This document shows positions 18,991-26,741 of a stretch of DNA of 64,000 bases, piece after piece. Both the position numbers and the translations under genes were made by a program. The DNA is from an uncultured Clostridia bacterium. Its GTDB lineage: Bacteria > Bacillota > Clostridia > Christensenellales > Borkfalkiaceae. The DNA lies in NCBI GenBank assembly GCA_944346885.1, contig CALVMR010000005.1, forward strand, positions 1 through 64,000. The letters run 5' to 3'. Every line of letters begins with the position of its first letter. Position 1 is the stretch's first letter. Below the pieces are notes generated by a model, which was not told the DNA's origin, ran no database searches, and saw nothing but the letters and a program-made list of their open reading frames with translations.

Positions 18991-19101
18991 GCTCCTCTCC
19001 TTGCTTTTTCTTCCGTTTCAGGCAGCGCCGCTTTTTGCTTTTCGGCGCGCCGTTCCTCGGCGCACGGCTCGCCGTTTTTTCCTCGGCGTACGGCGCGCTT
19101 T

Positions 19102-20364
19102 TTATTCCTTGAACTCAAACTCCACGCCGCCGATGACCACCACGTCGTTTTCGGCAACGCCGCGCTTTTTCAGCTCTTTGATGACCCCTTTATCGCGCAG
19201 CACTTTTTGGAAATACGCCATGGAATCGGGGTCGTTCAAAACGACGTTGCGTTCGAGCATATCCACCAGCCCGCCCGTAACGTACCAAACGTTTTCCTGC
19301 TCGTCTCTGCCGATAAAAAATTCGTCTACGGAAGGTTTTTCGTATTCGAACCCGTCGGCGGGAATCGGTTCGGCGGGCGGAAGCGTCTCCAACAGCTGCA
19401 AACATCCGTCGAGCAGCGCGCCCGTCCCCTCCCCCGTCACCGCCGTAACGGGATACACGGGCACGCGGCACTGCCTGCAAAACGCCTGCACGTTCTCGCT
19501 TGCGCCGGGCAGATCGCACTTGTTCAGCGCCACGATCTGCGGCAGGGCGGCGAGCTTTTCGCTGTATTCGGCAAGTTCCGCGTTGATGGTTTCGTAGTCG
19601 GCAACGGGGTCCCGCCCTTCGCTGCCCGAAACATCCACCACATGCACGAGCATGCGCGTGCGTTCAATGTGCCGCAAAAAGGAATGCCCCAGCCCCGCGC
19701 CCTTTGCCGCGCCTTCGATCAGCCCCGGTATGTCGGCGGCGATAAAGCTCTTATCGTACCGCGAAACGACGCCCAAATTGGGCGAAAGGGTGGTAAACGG
19801 ATACCCTGCGATCTTGGGGCGGGCGCCGCTGATCTTGGATAAAATGGTGCTTTTGCCCGCGTTGGGGAAGCCGATCAGCCCCACGTCTGCGATCACTTTC
19901 AGCTCCAACACAACGGTGTGCGGCTGCGTTTTTTCCCCTTTTTGCGCAAAGTGCGGGGCATGGCGGCGCGCCGTGGTAAACCGCACGTTTCCCTTGCCGC
20001 CGTTTCCGCCGCGCGCAAGCAGCTTTTTTTCGCCGTCGGCGTACACGTCGCACAAAACCTTCCCCGTTTCCTCGTCCCGCACGACGGTGCCGAGGGGCAC
20101 GGCGAACACTTTATCCGCCCCGCTCTTGCCGAAGCGGTTGTTCGTGCCGCCGCGCTCGCCGTTTTCCGCCGCAATCTTGGCGCCGAAGCGGAACTCGAAC
20201 AGATCGTTTTTATCCTTGTCTCCCACGACGTACACGCTGCCGCCCCTGCCGCCGTCTCCGCCGTCCGGCCCGCCGTTGGCAAACCCCTTAAAACTCTTAA
20301 AGGAGTTCATCCCGTCTCCGCCGTCTCCGGATTTGATGATGATCTTAACTTTATCGGTGAACAT
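19102..20364 (-). CDS. obgE: GTPase Obg (CgtA)
   Basis: 420 residues in three parts: glycine-rich Obg fold (1-158), G domain with GFPNAGKST (Walker A), DIPGLIEGA (G3), NKCDL (G4), and a C-terminal OCT domain (GFEYEKPS to VVVIGGVEFEF). It acts in late 50S assembly and stress control. The ATG at 20364 (GGAGGAGC upstream) gives the invariant MFTDKVKIIIKSGDGG start; the frame extends 19 codons further without a better signal. Confidence 0.97.
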   Translation of the reverse strand: MFTDKVKIIIKSGDGGDGMNSFKSFKGFANGGPDGGDGGRGGSVYVVGDKDKNDLFEFRFGAKIAAENGERGGTNNRFGKSGADKVFAVPLGTVVRDEETGKVLCDVYADGEKKLLARGGNGGKGNVRFTTARRHAPHFAQKGEKTQPHTVVLELKVIADVGLIGFPNAGKSTILSKISGARPKIAGYPFTTLSPNLGVVSRYDKSFIAADIPGLIEGAAKGAGLGHSFLRHIERTRMLVHVVDVSGSEGRDPVADYETINAELAEYSEKLAALPQIVALNKCDLPGASENVQAFCRQCRVPVYPVTAVTGEGTGALLDGCLQLLETLPPAEPIPADGFEYEKPSVDEFFIGRDEQENVWYVTGGLVDMLERNVVLNDPDSMAYFQKVLRDKGVIKELKKRGVAENDVVVIGGVEFEFKE

Positions 20365-20432
20365 CCGCTCCTCCCCTGCCGCTTTGCGCAAAGCGGCGTT
20401 TTGCCCGCCCCGAACAGGCATTCCCGCGCCCT

Positions 20433-20524
20433 CTTCGCCGCATTGTTACGGTGCGGGCTTGTCTGTACCGAAACGCCTTCTTCGCCGCATTGTTACGGCG
20501 CGGGCTTGTCTGCGCCGAAATGGT
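20433..20524. repeat. 47-bp tandem duplication of the 3' end of nth
   Basis: Copy 20480-20524 includes the last codons and stop of nth; copy 20433-20477 lies just downstream with five differences in 45 positions. The duplicate is outside the gene. Confidence 0.8.
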
Positions 20525-21134
20525 CGCAGCATTCCGCCAAAACGCAGTGCGCACAGTCCGGCTTTTGCGAATGGCATACCCTGCGCCCGTGCCAGATCAG
20601 CCAATGGTGCGCCTCCGACCACTGTTCCCGCGGGATCGCCTCCATCAAAGCGCGCTCCGTTTTTTCGGGCGTGTTCGCATGCGCCAACCCCAAACGGTTG
20701 GAAACGCGGAACACGTGCGTATCCACGGCGATGGCGTCCTTATGGAACCAAACCGCCGAAACGACGTTCGCCGTTTTGCGCCCCACCCCCGCCAGCGAAC
20801 AGAGCGCCTCGAACGCTTCGGGCACTTCTCCGCCGAATTTCTCCAAAATATCTTGCGAAGCGGAGAGGATGTGCGCCGCCTTGTTGCGGTAAAACCCGCA
20901 GGAAAAGATCTTTTGCTCCAACTGCTCTTGCGAAAGCGCGCACATCTTTGCGGGCGTATCGTACTCTTTGAACAGCTCGGCGGTAACTTTGTTCACCCGC
21001 TCGTCCGTACACTGCGCGGAGAGAATGACCGCCACCAGCAGTTCGTACGCGCTCTTAAAATGCAGCGCGGGGCGCGCATCCTTGTATTCGCGCGCCAACA
21101 ATTCCAGCGCACGTTTCCGCTTTTGTTCGTCCAT
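20493..21134 (-). CDS. nth: Endonuclease III
   Basis: 213 residues. Base-excision glycosylase/AP lyase for oxidised pyrimidines. Helix-hairpin-helix LAGVGRKTANVV carries the catalytic lysine, VDTHVFRVSNRL the catalytic aspartate, and the C-terminus has the 4Fe-4S ligands C-x6-C-x2-C-x5-C (in CHSQKPDCAHCVLAECC). Its own promoter (21141-21169) overlaps the start region closely, which suggests a very short leader. The last 45 bases are tandemly duplicated downstream. Confidence 0.96.
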   Translation of the reverse strand: MDEQKRKRALELLAREYKDARPALHFKSAYELLVAVILSAQCTDERVNKVTAELFKEYDTPAKMCALSQEQLEQKIFSCGFYRNKAAHILSASQDILEKFGGEVPEAFEALCSLAGVGRKTANVVSAVWFHKDAIAVDTHVFRVSNRLGLAHANTPEKTERALMEAIPREQWSEAHHWLIWHGRRVCHSQKPDCAHCVLAECCDHFGADKPAP

Positions 21135-21140
21135 GCCGCT

Positions 21141-21169
21141 ATTTTAGCATACTTTTCCCTTGTTTTCAA
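21141..21169 (-). promoter_or_regulatory. Promoter of nth
   Basis: TTGAAA (21164-21169), 17-base spacer, TAAAAT (21141-21146), directly in front of the nth start, leaving a leader of only a few bases. Confidence 0.6.
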
Positions 21170-21198
21170 CGCTTTTTGCACGGCAAGCGGCGCGCCCT

Positions 21199-21444
21199 TT
21201 AAAATTTTCCGACCGCGCCGCCGCGCACGCGCAAAAACCCCGCAAACGTCGCATACCCCGCCCGCGCCGTATAGGCGCGCACCCGCGGCAGGTCACGCTC
21301 TTCCACGCGCAACGAAAGCGAGCAGCCCGCGTTTGCCTCCCGCGGGGAGGAGACCGCCCGCGCCGCAACGCCGCGCGCCGCAAGCTGCGCCGCGCAGTCG
21401 AGCGCTTCCGTCCGCGAACGGAACACCGCATAGATCCAAGCCAT
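21199..21444 (-). CDS. DUF3343 protein (putative Se/S carrier-like)
   Basis: 81 residues, start MAWIYAVFRSRTEAL with CGGAGGAAAAA upstream. The order YAVFRSRTEAL, GVAARAVSSPRE, AGCSLSLRV is that of DUF3343, small proteins with a conserved cysteine often near selenium or sulfur metabolism genes. It stands 113 bases from a divergent class V aminotransferase/cysteine desulfurase gene, a context that fits sulfur or selenium transfer. The role is inferred from family and context. Confidence 0.7.
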   Translation of the reverse strand: MAWIYAVFRSRTEALDCAAQLAARGVAARAVSSPREANAGCSLSLRVEERDLPRVRAYTARAGYATFAGFLRVRGGAVGKF

Positions 21445-21556
21445 TTTTTCCTCCGTTTTTCCGCCGCGGCAACCTTTGCGCGCCTACGGCATATAGTAAA
21501 AAGGGATCTGTTTCAATATATGAAACGGCAGCAAAAACGGTCAAAAGGAGGCGCCC

Positions 21557-22708
21557 TTGCTGTATTTTGACAACGCCGCCACGGGCGGCAGAAAGCCGGA
21601 CTGCGTTTGCCGCGCCGTACGCGCGTGCGTCGAGGGCAGCTGCGCCAACCCCGGCAGAGGCGGGCACGCCGCCGCCTTGGCGCAGGCGGAAAACGTGCTG
21701 CGGGCGCGCGGTCTACTGTGCCGCTTTTTCGGCGCGGAACGGGCGGAGCGCGTCATTTTTACCAAAAACTGCACCGAAGCGCTGAACATGGCGCTGTTCG
21801 GCGCCGTGCGCGCCTATGCGCACAGGTACACCCGCGCACGCCCGCACATCGTGACCACGGCAATGGAGCACAATTCCGTTTTGCGCCCTCTCTTTGCCAT
21901 GCAGCGTGCGGGAGAAATTTCGCTGACCGTTCTCCCCTTATCGGACGGAACGGTGCCGCCCGAACGCATCGCCGCCGCCGTAAACGCGCAAACGCTGCTC
22001 GTTGCCTGCACGCTCGCCTCCAACGTGACGGGCGCGGCGATCGACGCCGCCGCCCTGCGCCGCCTGCTGCCCGAACGGGTGTTTTTGGTCGCCGACGGCG
22101 CGCAGGCGTGCGGGCACCTGCCCGTCGATATGCAAAAGGCGGGCATCGACGCGCTCTGCGTGGCGGGGCACAAGGGCATGCAGGGCATCCAAGGCGCGGG
22201 GGCGCTGCTGCTCTCCTCCCGCTTCGATCCCGCCCCCTTTGCCTACGGCGGCACGGGCAGCATGAGCTTTGACGAGAACATGCCTCCCTTTTTCCCCGAC
22301 CGTTTGGAGGCGGGCACCCTCTCCTGCCCGGCGATCGCCTCGCTTGCCGAAGGCGCCCTGTACCTGCTGCCCCGCCGAAAGCGCATCGCGCAGCACCTGC
22401 TCTCTCTTACGGCGTGCCTGAAAACGGGCTTGGAACAGATCGGCGGCGTCCGCGTGTACGGGCAGCCGAACGCCTGCGGCATCCTCTCCTTTTCGGCGGA
22501 AAACATGCAGTCCGACCTGTTTGCGCAGGCGCTTTCGGACGAATACGGCATCGCGGTGCGCGGCGGGCTGCACTGCGCGCCGCTCATGCATAAGGGGCTG
22601 GGCACGGCGGAGTGCGGGCTGGTGCGCGCCGGGCTGAGCGAATACGAAACCGAAGCAGATATACACGTTTTCCTCTCTGCCGTACGCGCCCTTGCGGGGC
22701 GCGGCTGA
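21557..22708 (+). CDS. Cysteine desulfurase-like class V aminotransferase
   Basis: 383 residues from a TTG at 21557 with AAAGGAGG upstream. PLP fold type I: YFDNAATGGRKP start, MEHNSVLRPL, ADGAQACGHLPVDM, the PLP lysine in VAGHKGMQGIQGAGAL, and a C-terminal RGGLHCAPLMHKGLGT with the persulfide-forming cysteine. This is the SufS-like subgroup annotated as 'aminotransferase class V, cysteine desulfurase family' and found beside DUF3343 genes. It would remove sulfur (or selenium) from cysteine (or selenocysteine). No iscU/sufU gene follows. Confidence 0.88.
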   Translation: MLYFDNAATGGRKPDCVCRAVRACVEGSCANPGRGGHAAALAQAENVLRARGLLCRFFGAERAERVIFTKNCTEALNMALFGAVRAYAHRYTRARPHIVTTAMEHNSVLRPLFAMQRAGEISLTVLPLSDGTVPPERIAAAVNAQTLLVACTLASNVTGAAIDAAALRRLLPERVFLVADGAQACGHLPVDMQKAGIDALCVAGHKGMQGIQGAGALLLSSRFDPAPFAYGGTGSMSFDENMPPFFPDRLEAGTLSCPAIASLAEGALYLLPRRKRIAQHLLSLTACLKTGLEQIGGVRVYGQPNACGILSFSAENMQSDLFAQALSDEYGIAVRGGLHCAPLMHKGLGTAECGLVRAGLSEYETEADIHVFLSAVRALAGRG

Positions 22709-22900
22709 AACGGACGGCGGCGGGCGCTCTTCGCGCGCTACACCGCTCTTTTGTTGCCGCGCCGCTCTCCGCGCGCCGACGCCGCACCTCTCCTTTGCCG
22801 CACTGCAAACCGTTTGCGCCCGCCGCTCCGCCGCCCGCTGCGGCGACAGAGAGCATAGCCGCCTCCCACCGCTCGCCGCGCGCCGCCGCACGCGAAAAAA

Positions 22901-22923
22901 GGGCGGTGCAGACCGCACCGCCC
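22901..22923 (-). terminator. Intrinsic terminator of the 95-residue gene
   Basis: GGGCGGTGC/GCACCGCCC stem, then TTTTTTCG on the minus strand (22895-22900), 38 bases after the stop. Confidence 0.85.
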
Positions 22924-22961
22924 CGCGCGCCCCTCCTTGCGGCAAGGCAAGGTCGGTTGTT

Positions 22962-23249
22962 TTACATACTTTTCAGCTTTCGGACGATCTGTTCCAGCTT
23001 TTTCCGCTTGCCCGCGTCGAGCAGGGGCGCGATCGCCGCCGAAAAGCGATCCAACTCCTCATCGGTGAGCGTGCCCGCTTTTCTGCCGCGCTCCGCCTCT
23101 TTGTAGATGGCGCGGAGGATATCCGCCTCTCCCTTCCCCGCCAAAGCCCGTGCAAGCTGCTGCGCGAGCGCATCGCTCTTTGCTTCTTCCCTCGCCGCCT
23201 GCGCGGCGACCTTTTTCCCCTCGTTTGCATAGGCGTTAAAATCCTGCAT
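22962..23249 (-). CDS. 95-residue helical protein, unknown function
   Basis: Start MQDFNAYANEGKKV with GGAGGTGTGCG upstream; ends EQIVRKLKSM. Entirely helical and highly charged (KSDALAQQLARALAGKG, TDEELDRFSAAIAPLLDAGK), cytoplasmic, no membrane segment. It is divergent from the 141-residue protein at 23322 with only 72 bases between the starts, so the two may share control. Good start signal and its own terminator argue that it is real; no family recognised. Confidence 0.65.
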   Translation of the reverse strand: MQDFNAYANEGKKVAAQAAREEAKSDALAQQLARALAGKGEADILRAIYKEAERGRKAGTLTDEELDRFSAAIAPLLDAGKRKKLEQIVRKLKSM

Positions 23250-23321
23250 CGCACACCTCCGATAAGTTGTTCAATCATGTATATGCGGCGGCGGCGCGAT
23301 ATGTCCGCCGAGGAGGATACC

Positions 23322-23747
23322 ATGGAACTTTTACCGCTGTTGCTGCTGTTGGCAGCCGCGGCAGGCGAAAAGCGGGAGGGCCTTACCGCGCTCTCGTCTC
23401 TGCTCAAAACCGAGCCGCTCCGCTCCCTTTTTTGCGCCGCGCCCGAACTGCAAAGCGCCGCCGAGCGCCTTGTGCGCGCCGCGCCCGCGCTGCGCGCGCT
23501 TGCCGAGGGAAAAGCGGACCCCGCCGCCCTGCTTCGCCTGTTTGCGGAAATTGGCGCCGCCCCGAACAAAGAAGCGCATAAAGAGGCAAAGGAGGCGGCT
23601 CCTTTTTTGCAGGCGCTGCAATTTGCGTTTGCGCCGCCCGAACAAAGCGCCCAGCAGGCGGAAAGGGAGAACGGCAGCCCGCTTGCCCCCATCGCGCCCT
23701 TTGCGCCCGCCGAATTTGTTTGCGCGCTGAATCGCTGCTTTGCCTGA
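23322..23747 (+). CDS. 141-residue Ala/Leu-rich protein, unknown function
   Basis: ATG at 23322 preceded by GAGGAGGATACC. Starts MELLPLLLLLAAAAGEKREG, which could be a short hydrophobic helix but lacks a positive N-terminus, then amphipathic helices and a Pro/Ala-rich end with FVCALNRCFA. The last 33 bases, including the stop, are part of a 39-bp unit repeated once downstream. Pair partner is the divergent gene at 22962-23249. No family recognised. Confidence 0.55.
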   Translation: MELLPLLLLLAAAAGEKREGLTALSSLLKTEPLRSLFCAAPELQSAAERLVRAAPALRALAEGKADPAALLRLFAEIGAAPNKEAHKEAKEAAPFLQALQFAFAPPEQSAQQAERENGSPLAPIAPFAPAEFVCALNRCFA

Positions 23748-23792
23748 AAACGCTTTGTTTGCGCGCCGGATCGCCGCTTTGCCTGAAAGCGC
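23715..23792. repeat. 39-bp tandem duplication of a gene 3' end
   Basis: Units 23715-23753 and 23754-23792 differ at four or five positions. The first contains the stop codon of the 141-residue gene. A second, shorter A-rich repeat (ACATAAAAAAAGCGC) follows at about 23812-23856. Confidence 0.75.
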
Positions 23793-23846
23793 TTCGCCGC
23801 ACAAAAAAACCACATAAAAAAAGCGCGCCGCTCAAAAAAAACACAT

Positions 23847-23875
23847 AAAAAAGCGCCCCGGACGGAGCGCTTTTT
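23847..23875. terminator. Bidirectional terminator
   Basis: AAAAAGCGC/GCGCTTTTT arms around a GC-rich loop, between the convergent genes ending at 23747 and 23939; A-run and T-run allow use in both directions. Confidence 0.75.
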
Positions 23876-23938
23876 CCGCATGATAACAAACAACTTTTAA
23901 GCCGTGCAAAAAACTTTGCCGCGCCGGGCGGAAAGGAT

Positions 23939-24334
23939 TTACCGCACAAACAAAATGAGCACGACGGCGACGGCGATGAGCACGACAAACGCAAGCACCG
24001 CCAGCACGATCGCCGCAATGTTTTTGCCGCGCTCCTCCGGGGTATCGTCCTTTGCCGCACAGACGATGAGCGCGATCTGGATCACAACGCCGTGCAAAAA
24101 GCAGACCACAAAGGAAAGCGCGCACACAACGATGCCGAACGCCGCAAGCGCCCCCACCAAAATGTTGTCTTCAAAAATGCCGCCGATGTGCGCGCACAGC
24201 CAATATGTGCCGTACGCCGCCGCAATGGCGAGCGCGATCAAAAATACGTTCCCCAGCGCGTACGCAACGCGCTTGCCGCCGCTTGCGCTGCCGATCTTAT
24301 CGACGCGCCGAAAGAGCTGAAACAAACGCAACAT
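23939..24334 (-). CDS. Three-helix membrane protein, unknown function
   Basis: 131 residues. Hydrophobic helices at about 28-48, 57-92 (probably two, with GVVIQIALIVCA) and 104-129, joined by short charged loops (AAKDDTPEERGKN). Start at 24334 with AAGGGCA upstream, 18 bases after the stop of the lipoprotein gene, so they form an operon. No family recognised. Confidence 0.65.
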   Translation of the reverse strand: MLRLFQLFRRVDKIGSASGGKRVAYALGNVFLIALAIAAAYGTYWLCAHIGGIFEDNILVGALAAFGIVVCALSFVVCFLHGVVIQIALIVCAAKDDTPEERGKNIAAIVLAVLAFVVLIAVAVVLILFVR

Positions 24335-24352
24335 TGCCCTTCCCCCTTACGG

Positions 24353-25105
24353 TCACGCTTTTTTCACCGTGAACGCGCGGTACACGAAGAGCGCGCCGAG
24401 CGGCTGCACGCCATCCGAACCGAAAAACTGGATCTGTGCCGTAGTTTCCAAATACCCGCTGTCTTGCTCGCCCGTCAGTTCGCTCACCTGCGTCCCCGTA
24501 AGCTGTAAACTCGCGCCGTATTTGTGCGTCGTAGAGCCGACGTAGCTGAGCGTAAACATGGATGTTTCCGGTTCCGCTCCGAACAGCGCCTGCGTGCCGT
24601 TTGCAGTGATCGTGGCGGGAAAGGTTTTTTCCGCCGCTTCGCCGTGCGTTACCGCCGCGGGAAGATAGATCGTGATCGTCCCTTCGGCTTCGCCGCCGAC
24701 GGTGACGCGCGCCCCTTCCCATTTATCCTGCTCGCTAAACGCTTCGACCATCCGGTCGAAGAACGCAACGATCGCGTCGGTATCCGTCGTATCCACTTCT
24801 TCCATGGGCACCGTATTCAAAACCGTGCCCGTTAAATTCTCCTGCACGTTCTGCCAATCGATCTCCCCTTTCAGGCGATCGATCGCGGCGCGGGGCGAAA
24901 TGTTCTCGCTCTGATCCTCCCACAAAACGAACTGCCAGCCGCCCTTATCGTCCCACTCGATCGGCTGAAAACCGCCGCTGTACGTGTATTCGGTGCCGTA
25001 CAGCGCGTCGGGCTTCCAGCTGCACCCCGCAAACAGGGCAACGCCCGCAACCAGGGCGGCGCACAGCAAAGCCAACGCGCAGCGTTTCAATCCTTTTTTC
25101 TCCAT
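24353..25105 (-). CDS. Lipoprotein of unknown function
   Basis: 250 residues. Basic n-region MEKKGLKR, hydrophobic stretch and lipobox LFAGC (cysteine 28), so it is anchored outside the membrane. The mature part is acidic, beta-rich (GTVLNTVPMEEVDTTDTDAI, GTITIYLPAAVTHGE) and ends with FVYRAFTVKKA. The ATG at 25105 was chosen for GGGAGAGAAGG and the normal signal peptide. First gene of an operon with the small membrane protein downstream. No family recognised. Confidence 0.75.
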   Translation of the reverse strand: MEKKGLKRCALALLCAALVAGVALFAGCSWKPDALYGTEYTYSGGFQPIEWDDKGGWQFVLWEDQSENISPRAAIDRLKGEIDWQNVQENLTGTVLNTVPMEEVDTTDTDAIVAFFDRMVEAFSEQDKWEGARVTVGGEAEGTITIYLPAAVTHGEAAEKTFPATITANGTQALFGAEPETSMFTLSYVGSTTHKYGASLQLTGTQVSELTGEQDSGYLETTAQIQFFGSDGVQPLGALFVYRAFTVKKA

Positions 25106-25165
25106 CCTTCTCTCCCTCTTCCGCGAAGCGGAAAATTTTTTTACAGAGCATCCTCTGTCAATATG

Positions 25166-25195
25166 ATTATACCACCCCCCCTGTCGAAAAAGCAA
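25166..25195 (-). promoter_or_regulatory. Promoter of the lipoprotein operon
   Basis: TTGCTT (25190-25195), 18-base spacer that includes GGGGGGG, TATAAT (25166-25171). Confidence 0.6.
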
Positions 25196-25344
25196 GTGTT
25201 TACATAAAATTTTTTAAAAAAGCCGAACCATGCGCCGCTTTTACCGATCAAAACCCCGATCCCGCCGGCAGAAGTCCCGCCCCCGCAAGCGGCAAACCCG
25301 ACCGCACCGGCGGCGCCCCACGCCCCCCCCGCAAGCGGCAAAAT

Positions 25345-25373
25345 GCGGGCGGCGGAAAAATTCCGCCGCCCGC
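25345..25373 (-). terminator. Terminator of the DUF1858 gene
   Basis: 13-bp stem GCGGGCGGCGGAA/TTCCGCCGCCCGC with an AAA loop, followed on the minus strand by ATTTTG, 22 bases after the stop. Confidence 0.7.
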
Positions 25374-25395
25374 AAACCGCTTTTTGTGTTTTTGT

Positions 25396-25596
25396 TTACT
25401 CTTCCACGCCCTCGTTGAGCTTTGCCAGCAGCTCGTCGAGATCCTTGCCGTGCGCGTTCACCGCCTCCGCAATGGTCTCGCCGTGCGCCAGCGCGCAGCC
25501 GAGGCAGTGCATGCCGTACGACATGAGCACCGAAGCCGCATCGGGGTTATACTTCAAGCAATCCGCAATGAGCGTATCCGCCGTGATCTTTGCCAT
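25396..25596 (-). CDS. DUF1858 protein (hybrid-cluster-associated redox disulfide domain)
   Basis: 66 residues, a single domain: MAKITADTLIADCLKYNP, then YGMHCLGCALAHGETIAEA with the CxxC pair at 31-34. This matches the family also known as prismane-associated disulfide domain, thought to take part in redox or metal chemistry. No hybrid-cluster gene is near. The gene has its own promoter (25663-25691) and terminator. Confidence 0.88.
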   Translation of the reverse strand: MAKITADTLIADCLKYNPDAASVLMSYGMHCLGCALAHGETIAEAVNAHGKDLDELLAKLNEGVEE

Positions 25597-25662
25597 GATT
25601 TTTCACCTCTTTTTTTATTTTGTACGGGGCGGGCGCGCCTATACGCCCGCCCCGCAGCATAC

Positions 25663-25691
25663 AGTATACCATCCGCGCAAAAAAATGACAA
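25663..25691 (-). promoter_or_regulatory. Promoter of the DUF1858 gene
   Basis: TTGTCA (25686-25691), 17-base spacer, TATACT (25663-25668). Confidence 0.65.
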
Positions 25692-25753
25692 CTCTTTCGG
25701 CGGGATAAATCCCCTATAAACGCGGCGGAAAAATTGCGCGGCGCCTCTGCGCT

Positions 25754-25865
25754 TTGCCCACAAACTGTGCATAACCGCTGTGCACAACCGCAAATCAGGC
25801 TGAAATCGAAGCGATTGTGCAAAACTTCGTAAAAGTTATCCACAATTTATGCACAGCGATCCACA
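25754..25865. promoter_or_regulatory. Cluster of DnaA boxes
   Basis: Three exact TTATNCACA boxes: TTATGCACA on the minus strand (25766-25774), TTATCCACA (25836-25844) and TTATGCACA (25847-25855) on the plus strand. One near match, TTGTGCACA, is at 25779-25787 (minus), and weaker ones are at 25754-25762 and 25857-25865. An AT-rich stretch (about 25895-25955) follows. The rest of the gap up to the tRNA, 25960-26230, is strongly strand-biased and pyrimidine-rich, with no gene seen. Confidence 0.65.
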
Positions 25866-26234
25866 AATCCGCCAAATTTCGACGCGATTCGCGCTTTTTT
25901 TATCGATTGAACGGGCTTGTTAAAAAATTTTATCAACAAAAATACAAACATCTGTTCTTTCCTCTGCCCGCCTTTGCCTTCCTCGCCGCCGTGTAACCGC
26001 CCGCACGCCGAACTCCCGCGTCCGCCGTGCCGCCGCCCGAACAGACGCGCCCCGCCCGCCACCATGCCGCCGCCCGCACAGCCGCCTCTGCCGCGCGCCC
26101 GGCCTTGTCTGCCTTTATCCGCCTTTCCCCTCCTTTCCTCGCCTTTGCCGCGCACCTCTTCCGCCGAGGCAATTTTCTCCCCCGCGCGCCCGTTTTGGCG
26201 CTTGGAAAAAATTGTGCGCGCACGGCAAAAATTA

Positions 26235-26262
26235 TTGACAAATCCGAAAAATCTGTTATACT
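26235..26262 (+). promoter_or_regulatory. Promoter of tRNA-Arg(ACG)
   Basis: TTGACA (26235-26240), 16-base spacer, TATACT (26257-26262), 41 bases upstream of the tRNA. Confidence 0.75.
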
Positions 26263-26303
26263 AATATGGCATGCTGCAAACAGGGTGCGTTTGCAGCCGC
26301 CGT

Positions 26304-26380
26304 GCGCCCTTAGCTCAATTGGATAGAGCGTTGGTCTACGGAACCAAAGGTTAGGGATTCGAGCTCCTTAGGGCGCGCCA
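26304..26380 (+). tRNA. tRNA-Arg, anticodon ACG
   Basis: Acceptor stem GCGCCCT/AGGGCGC, D arm GCTC...GAGC, anticodon arm TTGGT-CTACGGA-ACCAA, T arm AGGGA-TTCGAGC-TCCTT with one G-U pair, and encoded CCA. Reads CGU after deamination to inosine. Its 3' end is copied twice downstream (26502-26515, 26648-26661). Confidence 0.95.
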
Positions 26381-26381
26381 C

Positions 26382-26415
26382 AAAAACAGCACAGACTTTT
26401 GTCTGTGCTGTTTTT
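26382..26415 (+). terminator. Terminator of tRNA-Arg(ACG)
   Basis: AAAAACAGCACAGAC/GTCTGTGCTGTTTTT stem with a TTTT loop, ending in the T-run. Confidence 0.95.
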
Positions 26416-26435
26416 GTTATGCACCCATGGCAGAC

Positions 26436-26519
26436 CAAATTGGTTGCGCCGAAGGCGCAAGCTATTCGTGCACGAAGTGCTTTGCGGCGCAAGCCGCAAG
26501 CCTCCTTAGGGCGCGTGCC
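26436..26519 (+). repeat. Hairpin repeat R1 ending in the tRNA-Arg 3' sequence
   Basis: 84-bp unit, nearly identical to 26582-26665. It consists of three small hairpins in a row (TTGCGCC-GAA-GGCGCAA, GCAC-GAA-GTGC, TTGCGGC-GCAA-GCCGCAA) and then CTCCTTAGGGCGCG (26502-26515), identical to the tRNA-Arg end at 26364-26377. A further terminator-like hairpin AAAACCTGC/GCGGGTTTT follows at about 26538-26560. Confidence 0.8.
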
Positions 26520-26581
26520 CGCCCCTTCGCTCCGCCGCAAAACCTGCCTTTGCGGGTTTTGTTGTGTGTCGTCAAAGCGCT

Positions 26582-26665
26582 CAAATCGGTTGCGCCGAAG
26601 GCGCAAGCTATTCGTGCACGGAGTGCTTTGCGGCGCATGCCGCAAGCCTCCTTAGGGCGCGTGCC
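26582..26665 (+). repeat. Hairpin repeat R2 ending in the tRNA-Arg 3' sequence
   Basis: Second copy, 146 bases after R1, with three substitutions (T/C, A/G and A/T). It again ends with CTCCTTAGGGCGCG (26648-26661), directly before the methyltransferase promoter. Confidence 0.8.
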
Positions 26666-26700
26666 GTTTGTATGCAAAGGGGATTGTATCTAACAAACGA

Positions 26701-26729
26701 TTGCGAAAACCGCCCGTATATGCTATAAT
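26701..26729 (+). promoter_or_regulatory. Promoter of the methyltransferase gene
   Basis: TTGCGA (26701-26706), 17-base spacer, TATAAT (26724-26729). The predicted start of transcription lies about six bases before the ATG at 26742, so the message would be nearly leaderless; no SD is present. Confidence 0.65.
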
Positions 26730-26741
26730 TACAATACAGCG

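Noticed and set aside
25917-26264. A proline-rich plus-strand frame after the DnaA boxes
   Set aside because: Low complexity from a pyrimidine-rich strand; start codon lacks any SD.
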